Shown here in pieces: positions 41,899-50,516 of a stretch of 64,000 nt of DNA (its first letter is position 1; each line of letters opens with the position of its first letter). The notes beneath the pieces were generated by a model that was given only the letters and a program-made list of their open reading frames with translations, had not been told where the DNA came from and did no database searches. The stretch covers positions 806,001-870,000 of the forward strand of contig NZ_JPSY01000001.1 in assembly GCF_000763375.1 (NCBI RefSeq), in the 5' to 3' direction. The position numbers were made by a program, and so were the translations under genes. Origin of the DNA: Microbacterium profundi. Its GTDB lineage: Bacteria; Actinomycetota; Actinomycetes; Actinomycetales; Microbacteriaceae.

Positions 41899-43794
41899 AT
41901 GCTCGTGTCCAGAGAACGCCGCCGCGGCACATTGTTGGCCGTTGGCATCACTGCGCTGATGGCAGCCACGCTGATGACTCCGACGATCGCGATGGCCGCG
42001 GACGATGGCGCCACCGACATCACTGAGAACGGAGGTGCGACACGCAACACGGAAGACCGCACGGCCGCCGTGCGCGAGGCCCTCGTCGACGGCCCCGCCA
42101 AGAACGTCATCCTTCTCATCGGTGACGGCATGGGTGACTCCGAGATCACAGTCGCGCGCAACTACGCCGAAGGCGCATCCGGAGCATTCGCCGGGATCGA
42201 TGCCCTCCCGCTGACGGGCTCTTACACGACCTACTCCCTGCGCGAGGACGGCACCGCGAACTACGCCTCCGAGTCCGCTTCGACCGCAAGCGCATGGTCG
42301 ACCGGCACGAAGGCGATCAACGGTCAGCTGAGCATCGACATCAACGGCGTGGCACAGGCGACCCTCCTCGAGCTTGCGAAGGCGAACGGGATGAGGACGG
42401 GCGACGTTTCCACCGCCGAGATCCAGGACGCGACCCCAGGTGCCCAGATCTCGCACATCTCCCAGCGCGGATGCTACGGACCGGACAAGACGTCGGCGAA
42501 CTGCGCCTCGGAGGCGCTCGAGAACGGCGGACTCGGCTCGATCAGCGAGCAGCTGCTGAACCTTCGTCCTGACGTCACGCTCGGCGGCGGCTCGGCAAGC
42601 TTCACGCAGACTGCGAAGGCGGGTCCGTGGGAGGGCGCAACCTTGTTCGAACAGGCCGCGGACCGCGGCTACCAGGTGGTTGACGACGCTGAAGGGCTTG
42701 CCGGGGTCACCGCGGCGGACCAGAACGCGCCATTGCTCGGCCTCTTCACGCCGGGCAACTTCCCCGTGCGCTGGCAGGGCCCTGAGGCCACCGTCGGCGG
42801 TGGCGATGCAGCCCCAACCGCGTGCACCGAGAACCCCGAGCGTCTCGACACCGGTCTCTCGCTGGGTTCGCTCACGCAGAAGGCGATCGAGCTCCTCGAC
42901 AACGACAACGGCTTCTTCCTGCAGGTGGAGGGCGCGAGCATCGACAAGCAGAACCACGCCGCAAACGCGTGTGCTCAGATCGGTGAGACTGTCGACCTCG
43001 ATGAGGCCACGCAGGTGGCTCTGGCATACGCACAGCAGAACCAGGGCACCTTGGTCGTCGTCACCGCCGATCACGCTCACACGAGCCAGATCGTCGGCTC
43101 GACCCCTCCTGGACTCAGCGTCAACCTGCAGACCGTCGAGGGCGGATCGATGATCGTGTCCTACGGCACGGCAGAGGCGGGCGGATCACAGCAGCACACC
43201 GGTTCGCAGGTGCGCGTCGCCGGGTACGGCCCCGGAGCTGCCAACCTGCTCGGGCTCACGGACCAGACAGACCTCTTCTTCACCTCGGCAGGCGCACTGG
43301 AACTCAACCGCGACCTGAAGTCGCTCAGCGCTGACGCAACGATCTCGGCCAGTGCTGCGGAGGTCGCACCCGGTGCAACTGTGACCGTGAGCGTTGATGG
43401 TCTCGACGCGGACTGGCAGGCGAGCGTTGCATCGGATGCGGCTGCCGCAAAGCTTGCAGCCGCTTCGAGCCCGCAGCGCGACGTGCTGTCTGGTCGCGCC
43501 GAGTTCACCGTCACGGCCCCTACTGAGGTCGGAACGCACAGCGTGACGGTGACCGGAGCGCAGACGGGCGTTGTTCTCACGACAGACATCACCGTCACTG
43601 AGACTCCGACGACGCCGGCACCCACTGACCCGGCTGACGGCGGCGCAGGCGCTCTGCCCGGCGGACAGGGTGGCGCCGGCGCCGGCGGCGGACTCGCCAT
43701 CACCGGTGCGGCCGTTCCGTACGTGCTGCTGGCGATCGCTGTCGCGATGATCGCTGTCGGCGGCTACACGATTCACCGTCGCCGCATGATCTGA
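41899..43794 (+). CDS. phoA: Cell-wall-anchored alkaline phosphatase, PhoA family
   Basis: Exported metal-dependent phosphomonoesterase that frees phosphate outside the cell. The signal peptide ends near AMAADDG (~residue 34). The metal/serine site is visible: [23 protein letters not shown] (~72, first Asp ligand), the nucleophile Ser in [21 protein letters not shown] (~130), [15 protein letters not shown] (~350) and [12 protein letters not shown] (~395). The C-terminus has LAITG, a LAXTG sortase-E-type signal, then a hydrophobic helix ([17 protein letters not shown]) and RRR, so the protein is linked to the wall. A Gly/Pro/Asp spacer precedes it. The start has gaggag 7 nt upstream. A separate promoter in the 153-nt gap is likely. 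Confidence 0.93.
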   Translation: MLVSRERRRGTLLAVGITALMAATLMTPTIAMAADDGATDITENGGATRNTEDRTAAVREALVDGPAKNVILLIGDGMGDSEITVARNYAEGASGAFAGIDALPLTGSYTTYSLREDGTANYASESASTASAWSTGTKAINGQLSIDINGVAQATLLELAKANGMRTGDVSTAEIQDATPGAQISHISQRGCYGPDKTSANCASEALENGGLGSISEQLLNLRPDVTLGGGSASFTQTAKAGPWEGATLFEQAADRGYQVVDDAEGLAGVTAADQNAPLLGLFTPGNFPVRWQGPEATVGGGDAAPTACTENPERLDTGLSLGSLTQKAIELLDNDNGFFLQVEGASIDKQNHAANACAQIGETVDLDEATQVALAYAQQNQGTLVVVTADHAHTSQIVGSTPPGLSVNLQTVEGGSMIVSYGTAEAGGSQQHTGSQVRVAGYGPGAANLLGLTDQTDLFFTSAGALELNRDLKSLSADATISASAAEVAPGATVTVSVDGLDADWQASVASDAAAAKLAAASSPQRDVLSGRAEFTVTAPTEVGTHSVTVTGAQTGVVLTTDITVTETPTTPAPTDPADGGAGALPGGQGGAGAGGGLAITGAAVPYVLLAIAVAMIAVGGYTIHRRRMI

Positions 43795-43835
43795 GTGTGA
43801 ACCGGTCGCCTCTCGGCGGCCCCAGCGAGGCTGGC

Positions 43836-43893
43836 GCTACACCTTTCAGCGTCCGCGGCATCGATCGATGTGGCGGATGCTGGAAGGTGTAGC
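43836..43893. terminator. Bidirectional terminator hairpin between phoA and the amino-acid importer
   Basis: Arms gctacacctttcagcgtccgc (43836-43856) and gcggatgctggaaggtgtagc (43873-43893) match at 19 of 21 positions. The loop contains the 12-nt palindrome catcgatcgatg. It sits between convergent genes. Confidence 0.8.
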
Positions 43894-43923
43894 TGTTTCG
43901 CCTGACTCTGGCGCGTGGTGACG

Positions 43924-44679
43924 TTACAGAACGCGGGCGAGGAAGTCCTGCGTGCGCGGATGCTGCGGGTTCGCGAGCACCTGGCGCGGGTCGCCCTCCT
44001 CGACGATCACGCCACCGTCCATGAAGATCAGGCGGGATCCGACCTCGCGCGCGAAGCCCATCTCGTGCGTGACGACGAGCATCGTCATCCCCTCGTCGGC
44101 GAGAGTGCGCATGACCTGCAGCACCTCGCCCACCAGTTCGGGGTCGAGCGCGGAGGTCGGCTCGTCGAACAGCATCATGTCGGGGTTCATGCACAGCGCC
44201 CTGGCGATCGCCACGCGCTGCTGCTGACCGCCGGAGAGGTGACCGGGGTAGGCGTCGGCCTTCTCGCTGAGACCCACCCGGCCGAGCATCTCGCGGGCGA
44301 CCCTCTCGGCCTCGGTCTTCGAGCGCTTCTTCACGCGCTGCTGCGCGATCATCAGATTGCCCATCACATCGAGATGCGGGAACAGGTTGAAGCTCTGGAA
44401 CACCATGCCGATGCGCGTGCGGACGCGGTCGATGTCGATGTCGGGGTCGGTGATGTCGATCCCCTCGATCAGCACCTTTCCGCCGGTCGGCTCCTCGAGC
44501 AGGTTCACCGATCGCAGCAGGGTCGACTTGCCGGAACCCGACGGTCCGATCACGCACACGACCTCGCCCGCCGCGACGGTCAGGTCGATGCCCTTGAGCA
44601 CCTCGTTGTCGCCGAAGCTCTTGACGAGCCCCTGGATGTCGATCGCCGGGGCGTGGACATCGATTAGATCAGTGCTCAT
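43924..44679 (-). CDS. Polar amino-acid ABC importer ATPase, GlnQ type
   Basis: ATPase of the PAAT-family importer. The 251 residues contain Walker A (GPSGSGKST), the GlnQ-specific Q-loop ([20 protein letters not shown]), signature (LSGGQQQR), Walker B ([20 protein letters not shown]) and H-loop ([12 protein letters not shown]), closing with [15 protein letters not shown]. The ATG at 44679 overlaps the permease stop (ATGA) and has gaggc in front; an in-frame ATG at 44709 would extend into the permease gene. It is last in the operon binding protein, permease, ATPase. Confidence 0.94.
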   Translation of the reverse strand: MSTDLIDVHAPAIDIQGLVKSFGDNEVLKGIDLTVAAGEVVCVIGPSGSGKSTLLRSVNLLEEPTGGKVLIEGIDITDPDIDIDRVRTRIGMVFQSFNLFPHLDVMGNLMIAQQRVKKRSKTEAERVAREMLGRVGLSEKADAYPGHLSGGQQQRVAIARALCMNPDMMLFDEPTSALDPELVGEVLQVMRTLADEGMTMLVVTHEMGFAREVGSRLIFMDGGVIVEEGDPRQVLANPQHPRTQDFLARVL

Positions 44680-45473
44680 CGCTGCCTCGCCATTCGTCGC
44701 TCCAGCCACGCACTGAAGCGCGTGAGCGGGATCGTCACGATCAAGTAGAGGGCCGCCGCCATGATCAGCGGTGTTCCGTTCGCATTCTGCGTGCTCGCGT
44801 CACGGGCGAAGTTGGTGAGTTCCTTCGACCAGATGAACGTCCCGGCGACGAAGAGCAGCGAGGTGTCCTTCAGCAGCAGCACGAACTCGTTCGTGAGCGG
44901 CGGGATGATGATGCGGAACCCCTGGGGCACGACGATCCAGAACGTCGTCTTCATCGGCGACATGCCCAGCGAACGGGCGGCCTCGGTCTGCCCCTTCGGC
45001 ACCGCCTGGATGCCCGCACGGATCGTCTCGGCCATGTACGCCGAGGCGACCAGGATGAGGCCGATCAGGCCGAGGACCACCGGCCCGCCGAGCTTCGTGC
45101 CCGGCACGCCCAGCCCGATCGGCAGGATGAACGCTATGGCGAAGATCGTCAGGATCGCCGGCAGACCGCGGAACAGTTCGATCCACGCCGTGGCGATCCA
45201 CCGGAACGGTCCGATGCTCGACAGCTTGAGCAGTGCCAGCACGATCCCGAGCAGCAGGCCTCCGACGAACGCCACCGCGGTGAACCAGAGCGTGTTCACC
45301 AGGGCGGTCGTGATGATGCCCGGGAGCATCTTCGCGGCGATCTCCGGATTGAAATACAGCTTCGCGATCCGGGCCCAGTCGGTGCTGACGGCCAGCCAGA
45401 CGACGACTGCGATCAGCACCGCATAGACGATGTATCTGTAGAGCTTGCTCTTGGTCGTGCGCCTCAACGCCAT
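44676..45473 (-). CDS. Polar amino-acid ABC importer permease, HisM/GlnP type
   Basis: Membrane subunit of the amino-acid importer, 265 residues. The family signature [22 protein letters not shown] and the cluster [26 protein letters not shown] (EAA loop) are clear, followed by [23 protein letters not shown], a near-perfect HisM/GlnP consensus. ATG 45473 follows aggag at 9 nt; a TTG two codons upstream would place the ribosome site too close. As only one permease gene is present, a homodimeric channel is expected. Unlike the other three importers, no strong hairpin was seen between binding-protein and permease genes. Confidence 0.93.
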   Translation of the reverse strand: MALRRTTKSKLYRYIVYAVLIAVVVWLAVSTDWARIAKLYFNPEIAAKMLPGIITTALVNTLWFTAVAFVGGLLLGIVLALLKLSSIGPFRWIATAWIELFRGLPAILTIFAIAFILPIGLGVPGTKLGGPVVLGLIGLILVASAYMAETIRAGIQAVPKGQTEAARSLGMSPMKTTFWIVVPQGFRIIIPPLTNEFVLLLKDTSLLFVAGTFIWSKELTNFARDASTQNANGTPLIMAAALYLIVTIPLTRFSAWLERRMARQR

Positions 45474-45506
45474 CGTCAAGGACTCCTGTCCTGCTCGCCC
45501 TGCCGA

Positions 45507-46325
45507 CTACTCTGCGGTGAAGTAGTTGTCGTAGATCGTCTGGTAGTCGCCGCTGTCACGAAGCTCCTGCAGGGCGCCGTTGATCGCCTCGCGCAGCTCG
45601 TCCTTCTCGCCCTTGGCGAAGGCGAAGCCGTACTGCTCGTCGGTGTTGTACTCCTCGACGATCTTGTAGGCGGAATCGGCCTTCTCGTGCTCGAGGTTCA
45701 CCGGCTGGTCCTGGAGGATCGCGTCGATCTGGCCCGCCTGCATCGCCGGCCACAGTTCACCGTCCGACGGGTACTGCACGAGCTCGGCTCCCTCGGCGTT
45801 CTCCGAGGCATAGGTCTCACCGGTGGTGCCCTGCTGCACGCCCACGTTACGACCCGAAAGGTCATCGATCGACTTGATGCCGGAGTCGGTGCGCACGAGC
45901 AGCGACTGCAGCGAGTCGTAGTACGGGTCGGAGAAGTCGAGGTTCGCCTCGCGCTCTTCCGTGATGGTCATGGCGGATGCTCCGATGTCGCACGTGCCCG
46001 CCGCGAGCGTGGTGCCGGACTGCAGGGCATCGAAGCCGACATCCTGCACCGACAGCTTGAGGTCGAGGCTCTTGGCGATCGCATCGAGCAGGTCGATGTC
46101 GAAACCGGTGTAACCGGTGCCGTTGTCGCCCCCCTCGAACTCGAACGGCGCGTAGGGGATGTCGGAGCAGACCGTCAGCGTTCCCGCCTCGGTGAGGCCG
46201 TAGTCGTCACCGGCGGCGGTCTCGCCGCCGCCCGCGTCGCCACCGCCGCTGGCGCAGCCGGAGAGAGCGAGCATGGCGGTCGCGGCGAGCGCGATACCGA
46301 AGGTGAGATTACGACGACGGGGCAT
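45507..46325 (-). CDS. Polar amino-acid ABC importer substrate-binding lipoprotein
   Basis: SBP_bac_3-family lipoprotein that binds an amino acid outside the cell. The signal MPRRRNLTFGIALAATAMLALSGC ends in lipobox LSGC (Cys ~24). Ligand-binding family motifs include LTVCSDIPYAPFEFE, GYTGFDIDLLDAIAKSL, CDIGASAMTITEEREANLDFSDPYY and DDLSGRNVGVQQGTTGE. The conserved Arg in EEREANLDF and Asp in QIDAILQDQPV are present. The ligand is likely Glu/Gln, Cys or another polar amino acid, not resolvable here. The start at 46325 has ggag upstream. It is the first gene of the operon. Confidence 0.93.
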   Translation of the reverse strand: MPRRRNLTFGIALAATAMLALSGCASGGGDAGGGETAAGDDYGLTEAGTLTVCSDIPYAPFEFEGGDNGTGYTGFDIDLLDAIAKSLDLKLSVQDVGFDALQSGTTLAAGTCDIGASAMTITEEREANLDFSDPYYDSLQSLLVRTDSGIKSIDDLSGRNVGVQQGTTGETYASENAEGAELVQYPSDGELWPAMQAGQIDAILQDQPVNLEHEKADSAYKIVEEYNTDEQYGFAFAKGEKDELREAINGALQELRDSGDYQTIYDNYFTAE

Positions 46326-46440
46326 GACCGCTCCACGGAGACTGGGGCGAGCTCGCCCACGAACAGGTATGCAGATCATCTTGACACGGAGCGACGGCGA
46401 TGCCTCGATCAGGATGGTTACGTTTGCGTTTCGAGTCTGA

Positions 46441-46740
46441 TCAGATCTGGAAATCGACGGCGACGCGGGAGGCGACTACCGAGCGGATGTACACCGCGGC
46501 TTCTTCGTGGGCCGGATGCACCACGTACTGCTCCAAAGCCTCGACCGAGTCGAAATCCGCGATCAGCGTGACGTCCCAGTTCGCATCCGGGTACACGGAG
46601 TTCGCGCCGGCCGAGATCGAACGCAGCTGGGGCACGACACCGCCCAGCGCGTTCAGCCGGCGGGCGACCTCTGCGGCCTGCTCTGCGCGTTCGACAGCAT
46701 CCTCGCTCGCGAGCTTCCAGCTCACCACGTGCCTGAGCAT
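46441..46740 (-). CDS. Dabb-family (stress-responsive alpha/beta barrel) protein
   Basis: A 99-residue dimeric alpha/beta-barrel protein of the Dabb family. The family signature is LRHVVSWKLASEDAVERAEQ at the N-terminus, then the central ANWDVTLIADFDSVEALEQYVVHPAHEE, which holds the conserved His-Pro-x-His. Functions in the family range from stress proteins to polyketide cyclases; none is proven for this type. Its ATG is placed at the stop of the glutaredoxin-like gene (1-nt overlap), so rhodanese, glutaredoxin and Dabb genes form one unit. Confidence 0.9.
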   Translation of the reverse strand: MLRHVVSWKLASEDAVERAEQAAEVARRLNALGGVVPQLRSISAGANSVYPDANWDVTLIADFDSVEALEQYVVHPAHEEAAVYIRSVVASRVAVDFQI

Positions 46741-46997
46741 CAGATTTCCTCCAGCTTCTGGCGCAGCCGGGCGGGCGAGACCCGCCAGTGCGCGTGCAGT
46801 TCATCGTCGATGAGCACGACGGGGATCTTCTCCCACCACAGTTCATACAGGGCGGGGTCGTCTTCTATCGACCTCTCGACGATCTCGATGCGATCGCCGA
46901 TGTCATCGGGCAGATCCGCGACGACGGTCTCGACGATCCCGAGCGCGGTCGGGCACAGATGGCACCCGGCCTTGCCGATGACCGTGATGGTCGTCAC
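46740..46997 (-). CDS. Glutaredoxin-like thioredoxin-fold protein (DUF836 type)
   Basis: An 85-residue thioredoxin-fold protein. The redox motif is CHLC in TVIGKAGCHLCPTALGIVE (~residue 12), followed by the WEKIPVVLIDDE segment with the cis-proline and WRVSPARLRQKL at the end, typical of the glutaredoxin 2/DUF836 group in actinobacteria. The GTG start at 46997 overlaps the rhodanese stop (GTGA); an upstream in-frame ATG at 47036 would lie inside the rhodanese gene. It probably takes part in thiol redox handling together with the rhodanese. Confidence 0.9.
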   Translation of the reverse strand: MTTITVIGKAGCHLCPTALGIVETVVADLPDDIGDRIEIVERSIEDDPALYELWWEKIPVVLIDDELHAHWRVSPARLRQKLEEI

Positions 46998-47296
46998 GCC
47001 GAAGGAACCGCGACCGGGTGGCCGGAGGCGATCCACTCGCCAGTGCCGCCATCGACGTTCGTGGCGTCGTGGCCCTGGGCCTCGAGCGCCTGCACGACGC
47101 GCGCCGACCGACCGCCGACCTGGCAGATCACGTCGAACGCCTCGGCGGGAAGCTCTTCGAGACGGCTTCCCAGCTCGGACATCGGGATGTTCACCGCACC
47201 GGGCACGTGGCCACCGGCGAACTCATCCCGCTCGCGCACATCGATGAGCGGCGTTCCCGTGCGGGCAGCGAGCTCTGCGACACTGATCGACTTCAT
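46994..47296 (-). CDS. Rhodanese-like sulfurtransferase domain protein
   Basis: A 100-residue single-domain rhodanese. The active cysteine lies in DVICQVGGRSARVVQALEAQG (~residue 58), a CxxGxRS loop, and the domain ends DGGTGEWIASGHPV as usual. The N-terminal VAELAARTGTPLIDVRERDEFAGGHVPGAVNIPM is a perfect family match. It may carry sulfane sulfur or act on cyanide, sulfide or glutathione-like persulfides. It is the first gene of a three-gene unit with glutaredoxin-like and Dabb genes; ggagaa precedes its ATG. Confidence 0.94.
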   Translation of the reverse strand: MKSISVAELAARTGTPLIDVRERDEFAGGHVPGAVNIPMSELGSRLEELPAEAFDVICQVGGRSARVVQALEAQGHDATNVDGGTGEWIASGHPVAVPSA

Positions 47297-47351
47297 GGAT
47301 TCTCCCTGAAATTCGAGGTCTGGGTCTGGAGATACGTGGCCACAGACACAA

Positions 47352-47375
47352 AGCGCCCGTCCGAAGACAGGCGCT
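47352..47375 (-). terminator. Terminator of the bS22 gene
   Basis: On the minus strand agcgcctgtc-ttcg-gacgggcgct forms a 10-bp stem with one mismatch and a stable TTCG loop, followed by ttgtgt. It ends 14 nt after the bS22 stop and is the clearest intrinsic terminator in the window. Confidence 0.85.
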
Positions 47376-47388
47376 CGTGTCCAGCCGC

Positions 47389-47487
47389 TTACTTCTTGTT
47401 GCGGCGCTGGTGGCGAGTCTTTCGAAGCAGCTTGCGATGCTTCTTCTTCGCCATGCGCTTGCGGCGCTTCTTGATGACAGAACCCAC
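47389..47487 (-). CDS. Ribosomal protein bS22 (AURKAIP1/COX24-domain protein)
   Basis: A 32-residue, extremely basic peptide of the small ribosomal subunit, found in actinobacteria. The frame reads MGSVIKKRRKRMAKKKHRKL followed by LRKTRHQRRNKK and is almost identical to the mycobacterial bS22. The start is GTG with gagg 6-7 nt upstream; the stop is TAA. The gene is short enough to be missed by size-limited gene calling. The neighbour upstream is an excisionase-like HTH gene, the same pair as Rv0500A-Rv0500B. A TAGACT promoter box at 47568 gives a ~75-nt leader that can fold (gggcgtc/gacgccc, 47512-47536). Confidence 0.95.
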   Translation of the reverse strand: MGSVIKKRRKRMAKKKHRKLLRKTRHQRRNKK

Positions 47488-47567
47488 GGAAACCTCACTA
47501 CGTCAGTGGCTGGGCGTCGCACGAAGTCGGACGCCCGGGTACGGGCATGGAAAAAATGCCTCGGGTC

Positions 47568-47573
47568 AGTCTA
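47568..47573 (-). promoter_or_regulatory. -10 box TAGACT of the bS22 promoter
   Basis: The minus-strand TAGACT, preceded by tttgc, lies ~80 nt upstream of the bS22 GTG. Its transcript leader would contain the hairpin gggcgtc-n11-gacgccc (47512-47536) and ggcat-n7-atgcc near 47550. Confidence 0.55.
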
Positions 47574-47614
47574 GCAAACCAGCGGACCTTCGCTGATCAC
47601 CGAGGCGGATGGGC

Positions 47615-47806
47615 TCAGCCGACGTCGGCGATCGGCCTCTGAAGGGCGTCGGTGACGGCGGATTCGGGCACGCGATAGCTGCGGCCGAATCGGATCGCGG
47701 GCAACTCGCCCGCGTGGACGAGACGATAGACGGTCATCTTCGACACGCGCATGATCTCGGCGACTTCGGCAACCGTAAGGAACCGGACGTCTGGAACTTC
47801 GGGCAT
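47615..47806 (-). CDS. Excisionase-type helix-turn-helix DNA-binding protein
   Basis: A 63-residue winged HTH protein of the MerR/excisionase-like group. The recognition part RFLTVAEVAEIMRVSKMTVYRLVHAGELPAIRFGRSYRVPESAV is very close to mycobacterial Rv0500A and related to BldC. It is predicted to bind DNA as an oligomer and regulate transcription; targets are unknown. The ATG at 47806 is preceded by gggg-rich sequence; an upstream in-frame ATG at 47833 is less likely. It is encoded directly upstream of bS22, a conserved actinobacterial pair. Confidence 0.92.
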   Translation of the reverse strand: MPEVPDVRFLTVAEVAEIMRVSKMTVYRLVHAGELPAIRFGRSYRVPESAVTDALQRPIADVG

Positions 47807-47906
47807 CCCCTGTACCCCTTTCTGCTGAAGCACACTCTATGGCGAACCTGCGACGCGTGTAAACCCGAGTGACTGATGTGACCTGTGGGAATCAGAGGTG
47901 CCGGTC

Positions 47907-48323
47907 TCAGTTGCCGAGCCGTTTGATAGCGGTGGCGACCACGTGCTTGGCGGATGCCGCGGCGCGGCCGAAGACCTCGGCCGCGTGCGCGGCACCGTCA
48001 GGCAGCGGAGCGAGCGACAGATCGATGTCAGGGGCGCCGTCTCCGAAGGCATCGACGAGGAACGGCACGAGCCAGTCGTCCACGACCTCGAGCGGTTCCA
48101 CCTCGATGCTGTAGAAGCGGCGCTGTCCATCTTCGCGGACACTGACCAGTTCGGACTCGCGCAGCACCTTCAGGTGCTTGGAGACCGTTGGCTGGCTGAT
48201 GCCGAGTTCGCTGACGATCTGCGAGACGCTGGTGCCGGCATCCCCGTCTGCGGCCCGCCGCAGGAGGAGCTGGAGGATGTCTCGCCTCGTGCCGTCTGCG
48301 ATCACGTCGAAGATGTCGGTCAT
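47907..48323 (-). CDS. ArsR-family winged-helix repressor
   Basis: A 138-residue transcription regulator. The N-terminus IFDVIADGTRRDILQLLLRRA, then SVSQIVSELGISQPTVSKHLKVLRESELVSVREDGQRRFYSI, forms a complete ArsR-type winged helix (~residues 5-80). No CxC metal site is evident, so it is not an obvious metal sensor. The C-terminal half (VEPLEVVDDWLVPFLVDAFG and an Ala-rich helix) is of unknown role. It is divergent from the potassium uptake genes with a 97-nt gap. TACCCT lies exactly six nt before its ATG, pointing to a leaderless transcript. Confidence 0.92.
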   Translation of the reverse strand: MTDIFDVIADGTRRDILQLLLRRAADGDAGTSVSQIVSELGISQPTVSKHLKVLRESELVSVREDGQRRFYSIEVEPLEVVDDWLVPFLVDAFGDGAPDIDLSLAPLPDGAAHAAEVFGRAAASAKHVVATAIKRLGN

Positions 48324-48329
48324 GAGATC

Positions 48330-48335
48330 AGGGTA
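48330..48335 (-). promoter_or_regulatory. -10 box TACCCT of a leaderless promoter
   Basis: The minus-strand TACCCT, the six nt gatctc and then the ATG of the ArsR gene follow the leaderless pattern. Confidence 0.6.
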
Positions 48336-48420
48336 GTCGTCCCACGCGCGGAGTACCATGACGAAGGCTCGCCGGAACGACTGGGGCGAGCGAACACGGA
48401 GCGGACTCAGGAGGGCGTCG

Positions 48421-49851
48421 ATGTCGAGCATCGGGTCATCGGCATCCCCGCGCACGCGCGCACGCGACTTCTGGCGCTTCGCGCGCCACATCATCACGTC
48501 ATCGCCTTCCCGCTTCGCGATTCTCGTCTTCACCGCGCTGATCCTGCTGTTCACGGCACTGTTCTCGTTGCCGCTCGCCTCGGCCAGCGGCACCGTCACC
48601 CCGATCAGCGATGCGCTGTTCACCGCGGTCTCCACGATCTGCGTCACAGGGCTCTCGACAGTCGACATGGCCACCCACTGGTCTCCGTTCGGGCACGTGC
48701 TCATCTTCCTCGGCGTCAACATCGGCGGCATGGGAGTGCTGACCCTGACGTCAGTGCTCGGACTGGTCATCTCGAAGAAGCTCGGGCTGCGCGCCAAGCT
48801 GCTTGCGGCAGGCGACAGCAACCCGCTGCGCGCGCACGGCGGCGTGGTGAACGAGGGGCAGACGGTGCGACTGGGCGAAGTCGGTCAGCTGCTGAAGACG
48901 GTCGCATTCTCGCTGCTCCTCATCGAACTCGTCGTCGCCCTGCTGCTCTACCCCGGGCTCGTGATGGCAGGCATCCCCCCGCTCGCCGCCCTGTGGGAGG
49001 CGCCGTACTACGCGGCCATGTCCTTCACGAACACCGGATTCGCCCCGAACGCCAGCGGTGTCGCGGAGTTCGCTGACGACTACTTCGTGCTGACGGTCCT
49101 CATGATCAGCGTCTTCCTCGGCAGCATCGGCTTCCCGGTCATCTACACACTGGCCAAGCATCACTGGCATGTGAAGCGGTGGTCGCTGCACAGCAAGCTC
49201 ACGCTCATCACCACCGGAATCCTGTTCGTCCTCGGTGCGGCCGTGTTCCTCATCCTCGAGTACAACAACCCGCTGACCTTCGGCTCGATGGATGCCGGCG
49301 ACACGACGTTCCAGGCCTTCTTCCTTTCGGCCATGACGCGATCCGGCGGCTTCAGCGTGGTCGAGATCTCAGACCTCAACGGCTCCTCTATGCTCGCCGC
49401 GTCCATGCTGATGTTCGTCGGCGGCGGTTCCGCGTCCACCGCCGGCGGCATCAAAGTGACCACCCTCGCCGTGCTGGCGATCGCCGTGTGGTCCGAGGCG
49501 CGCGGTCGACAGTCCGTCGAGGCCTTCGGCCGCAGGATCCCCAGCGACGTGCAGCGTGTCGCCCTCTCGGTCGTCGCCTGGGGTGCCACGATCGTCGCAT
49601 TGTCGACCATCGTCATCGCCCAGATCACGAAGGCTCCGATCAGCGACGTGCTCTTCGACGTCATCTCGGCCTTCGGCACCGTCGGACTCTCGTCCGGCCT
49701 CACGGCGGAGCTGCCCGACTCGGCCGTCTACGTCATGGCCGCCACCATCTTCATGGGACGAATTGGTACAGTGACTCTCGCCGCGGCGGTCGCCGCGACA
49801 TCGCGTTCGCAGCTCTACTCGCTGCCCGTGGAAAGGCCGATCGTTGGTTGA
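48421..49851 (+). CDS. Potassium uptake channel subunit, KtrB/TrkH family
   Basis: Membrane potassium channel with four M1-P-M2 repeats, gated by the TrkA/KtrA-like subunit encoded next. The selectivity filters are recognisable: STICVTGLSTVD in repeat 1, SFTNTGFAPNAS in repeat 2, TRSGGFSVVEI in repeat 3 and FGTVGLSSGLT in repeat 4. The gating-loop region VGGGSASTAGGIKVTTLAV is present. The ATG at 48421 has a perfect aggagg 6 nt upstream, so it is preferred over ATG 48358. It has 476 residues, normal for KtrB. Its stop lies within the start of the regulator gene. Confidence 0.94.
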   Translation: MSSIGSSASPRTRARDFWRFARHIITSSPSRFAILVFTALILLFTALFSLPLASASGTVTPISDALFTAVSTICVTGLSTVDMATHWSPFGHVLIFLGVNIGGMGVLTLTSVLGLVISKKLGLRAKLLAAGDSNPLRAHGGVVNEGQTVRLGEVGQLLKTVAFSLLLIELVVALLLYPGLVMAGIPPLAALWEAPYYAAMSFTNTGFAPNASGVAEFADDYFVLTVLMISVFLGSIGFPVIYTLAKHHWHVKRWSLHSKLTLITTGILFVLGAAVFLILEYNNPLTFGSMDAGDTTFQAFFLSAMTRSGGFSVVEISDLNGSSMLAASMLMFVGGGSASTAGGIKVTTLAVLAIAVWSEARGRQSVEAFGRRIPSDVQRVALSVVAWGATIVALSTIVIAQITKAPISDVLFDVISAFGTVGLSSGLTAELPDSAVYVMAATIFMGRIGTVTLAAAVAATSRSQLYSLPVERPIVG

Positions 49852-50515
49852 AGTCCTCCGGGGCGACGCGCCCGTACTGGTCATCGGACTCGGACGCTTC
49901 GGCGCCGCGTGCGCCGGTGAGCTCGACCGCCTCGATCGCGAGGTGCTCGCGATGGACGAGAATCTCGAGCTCGTCCAGAAGTGGTCGGATCGCGTCACTC
50001 ATACGGTGCAGGGCGACGCCCGCAACATCGACGCGCTCAAGCAGATCGGCGCACAGGACTTCCAGGTCGCCGTGGTCGCGGTGGGCTCGCTCATCGAAGC
50101 ATCCGTGCTGATCACCGCGAACCTCGTCGATCTCAAGGTGCCGCAGATCTGGGCCAAGGCCGTCTCACAATCGCACGGCAAGATCCTCGCCCGCGTCGGC
50201 GCGAACCACGTGATCTACCCGGAGCGCGAGGCCGGCGAGCGCGTCGCCCACCTCGTGAGCGGACGGATGCTGGACTTCATCCGTTTCGACGACGACTTCG
50301 TGCTCGCCAAGATGTATCCGCCGAAGTTCATCCGCGGCGTCGGCCTGAACGAGTCGGGCGTGCGGTCGAAGTACAAGGTCACGGTCGTCGGTGTGAAGAG
50401 TCCGGGCAAGCCGTTCCGCTACGCCGAGGCGGACACCGTGGTGACCAACCACGACCTCATCATCGTGTCGGGTACCAACAGCGACATCGAGCGGTTCGCC
50501 AGCCTCGACCGCTGA
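49844..50515 (+). CDS. Potassium channel gating subunit, KtrA/TrkA family
   Basis: Cytoplasmic RCK protein that binds ATP/ADP or NAD and gates the KtrB-like channel. The 223 residues contain RCK_N with the Rossmann motif VLVIGLGRFGAACAGELDRL (~11) and the acidic strand end VLAMDENLELVQ, then RCK_C (~140-223; LNESGVRSKYKVTVVGVKSPG). The start is TTG at 49844, overlapping the channel gene by 8 nt; ggaaagg is 8 nt upstream. The two genes are clearly an operon. Its stop is only 1 nt from the stop of the convergent proC. Confidence 0.93.
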   Translation: MVEVLRGDAPVLVIGLGRFGAACAGELDRLDREVLAMDENLELVQKWSDRVTHTVQGDARNIDALKQIGAQDFQVAVVAVGSLIEASVLITANLVDLKVPQIWAKAVSQSHGKILARVGANHVIYPEREAGERVAHLVSGRMLDFIRFDDDFVLAKMYPPKFIRGVGLNESGVRSKYKVTVVGVKSPGKPFRYAEADTVVTNHDLIIVSGTNSDIERFASLDR

Positions 50516-50516
50516 G

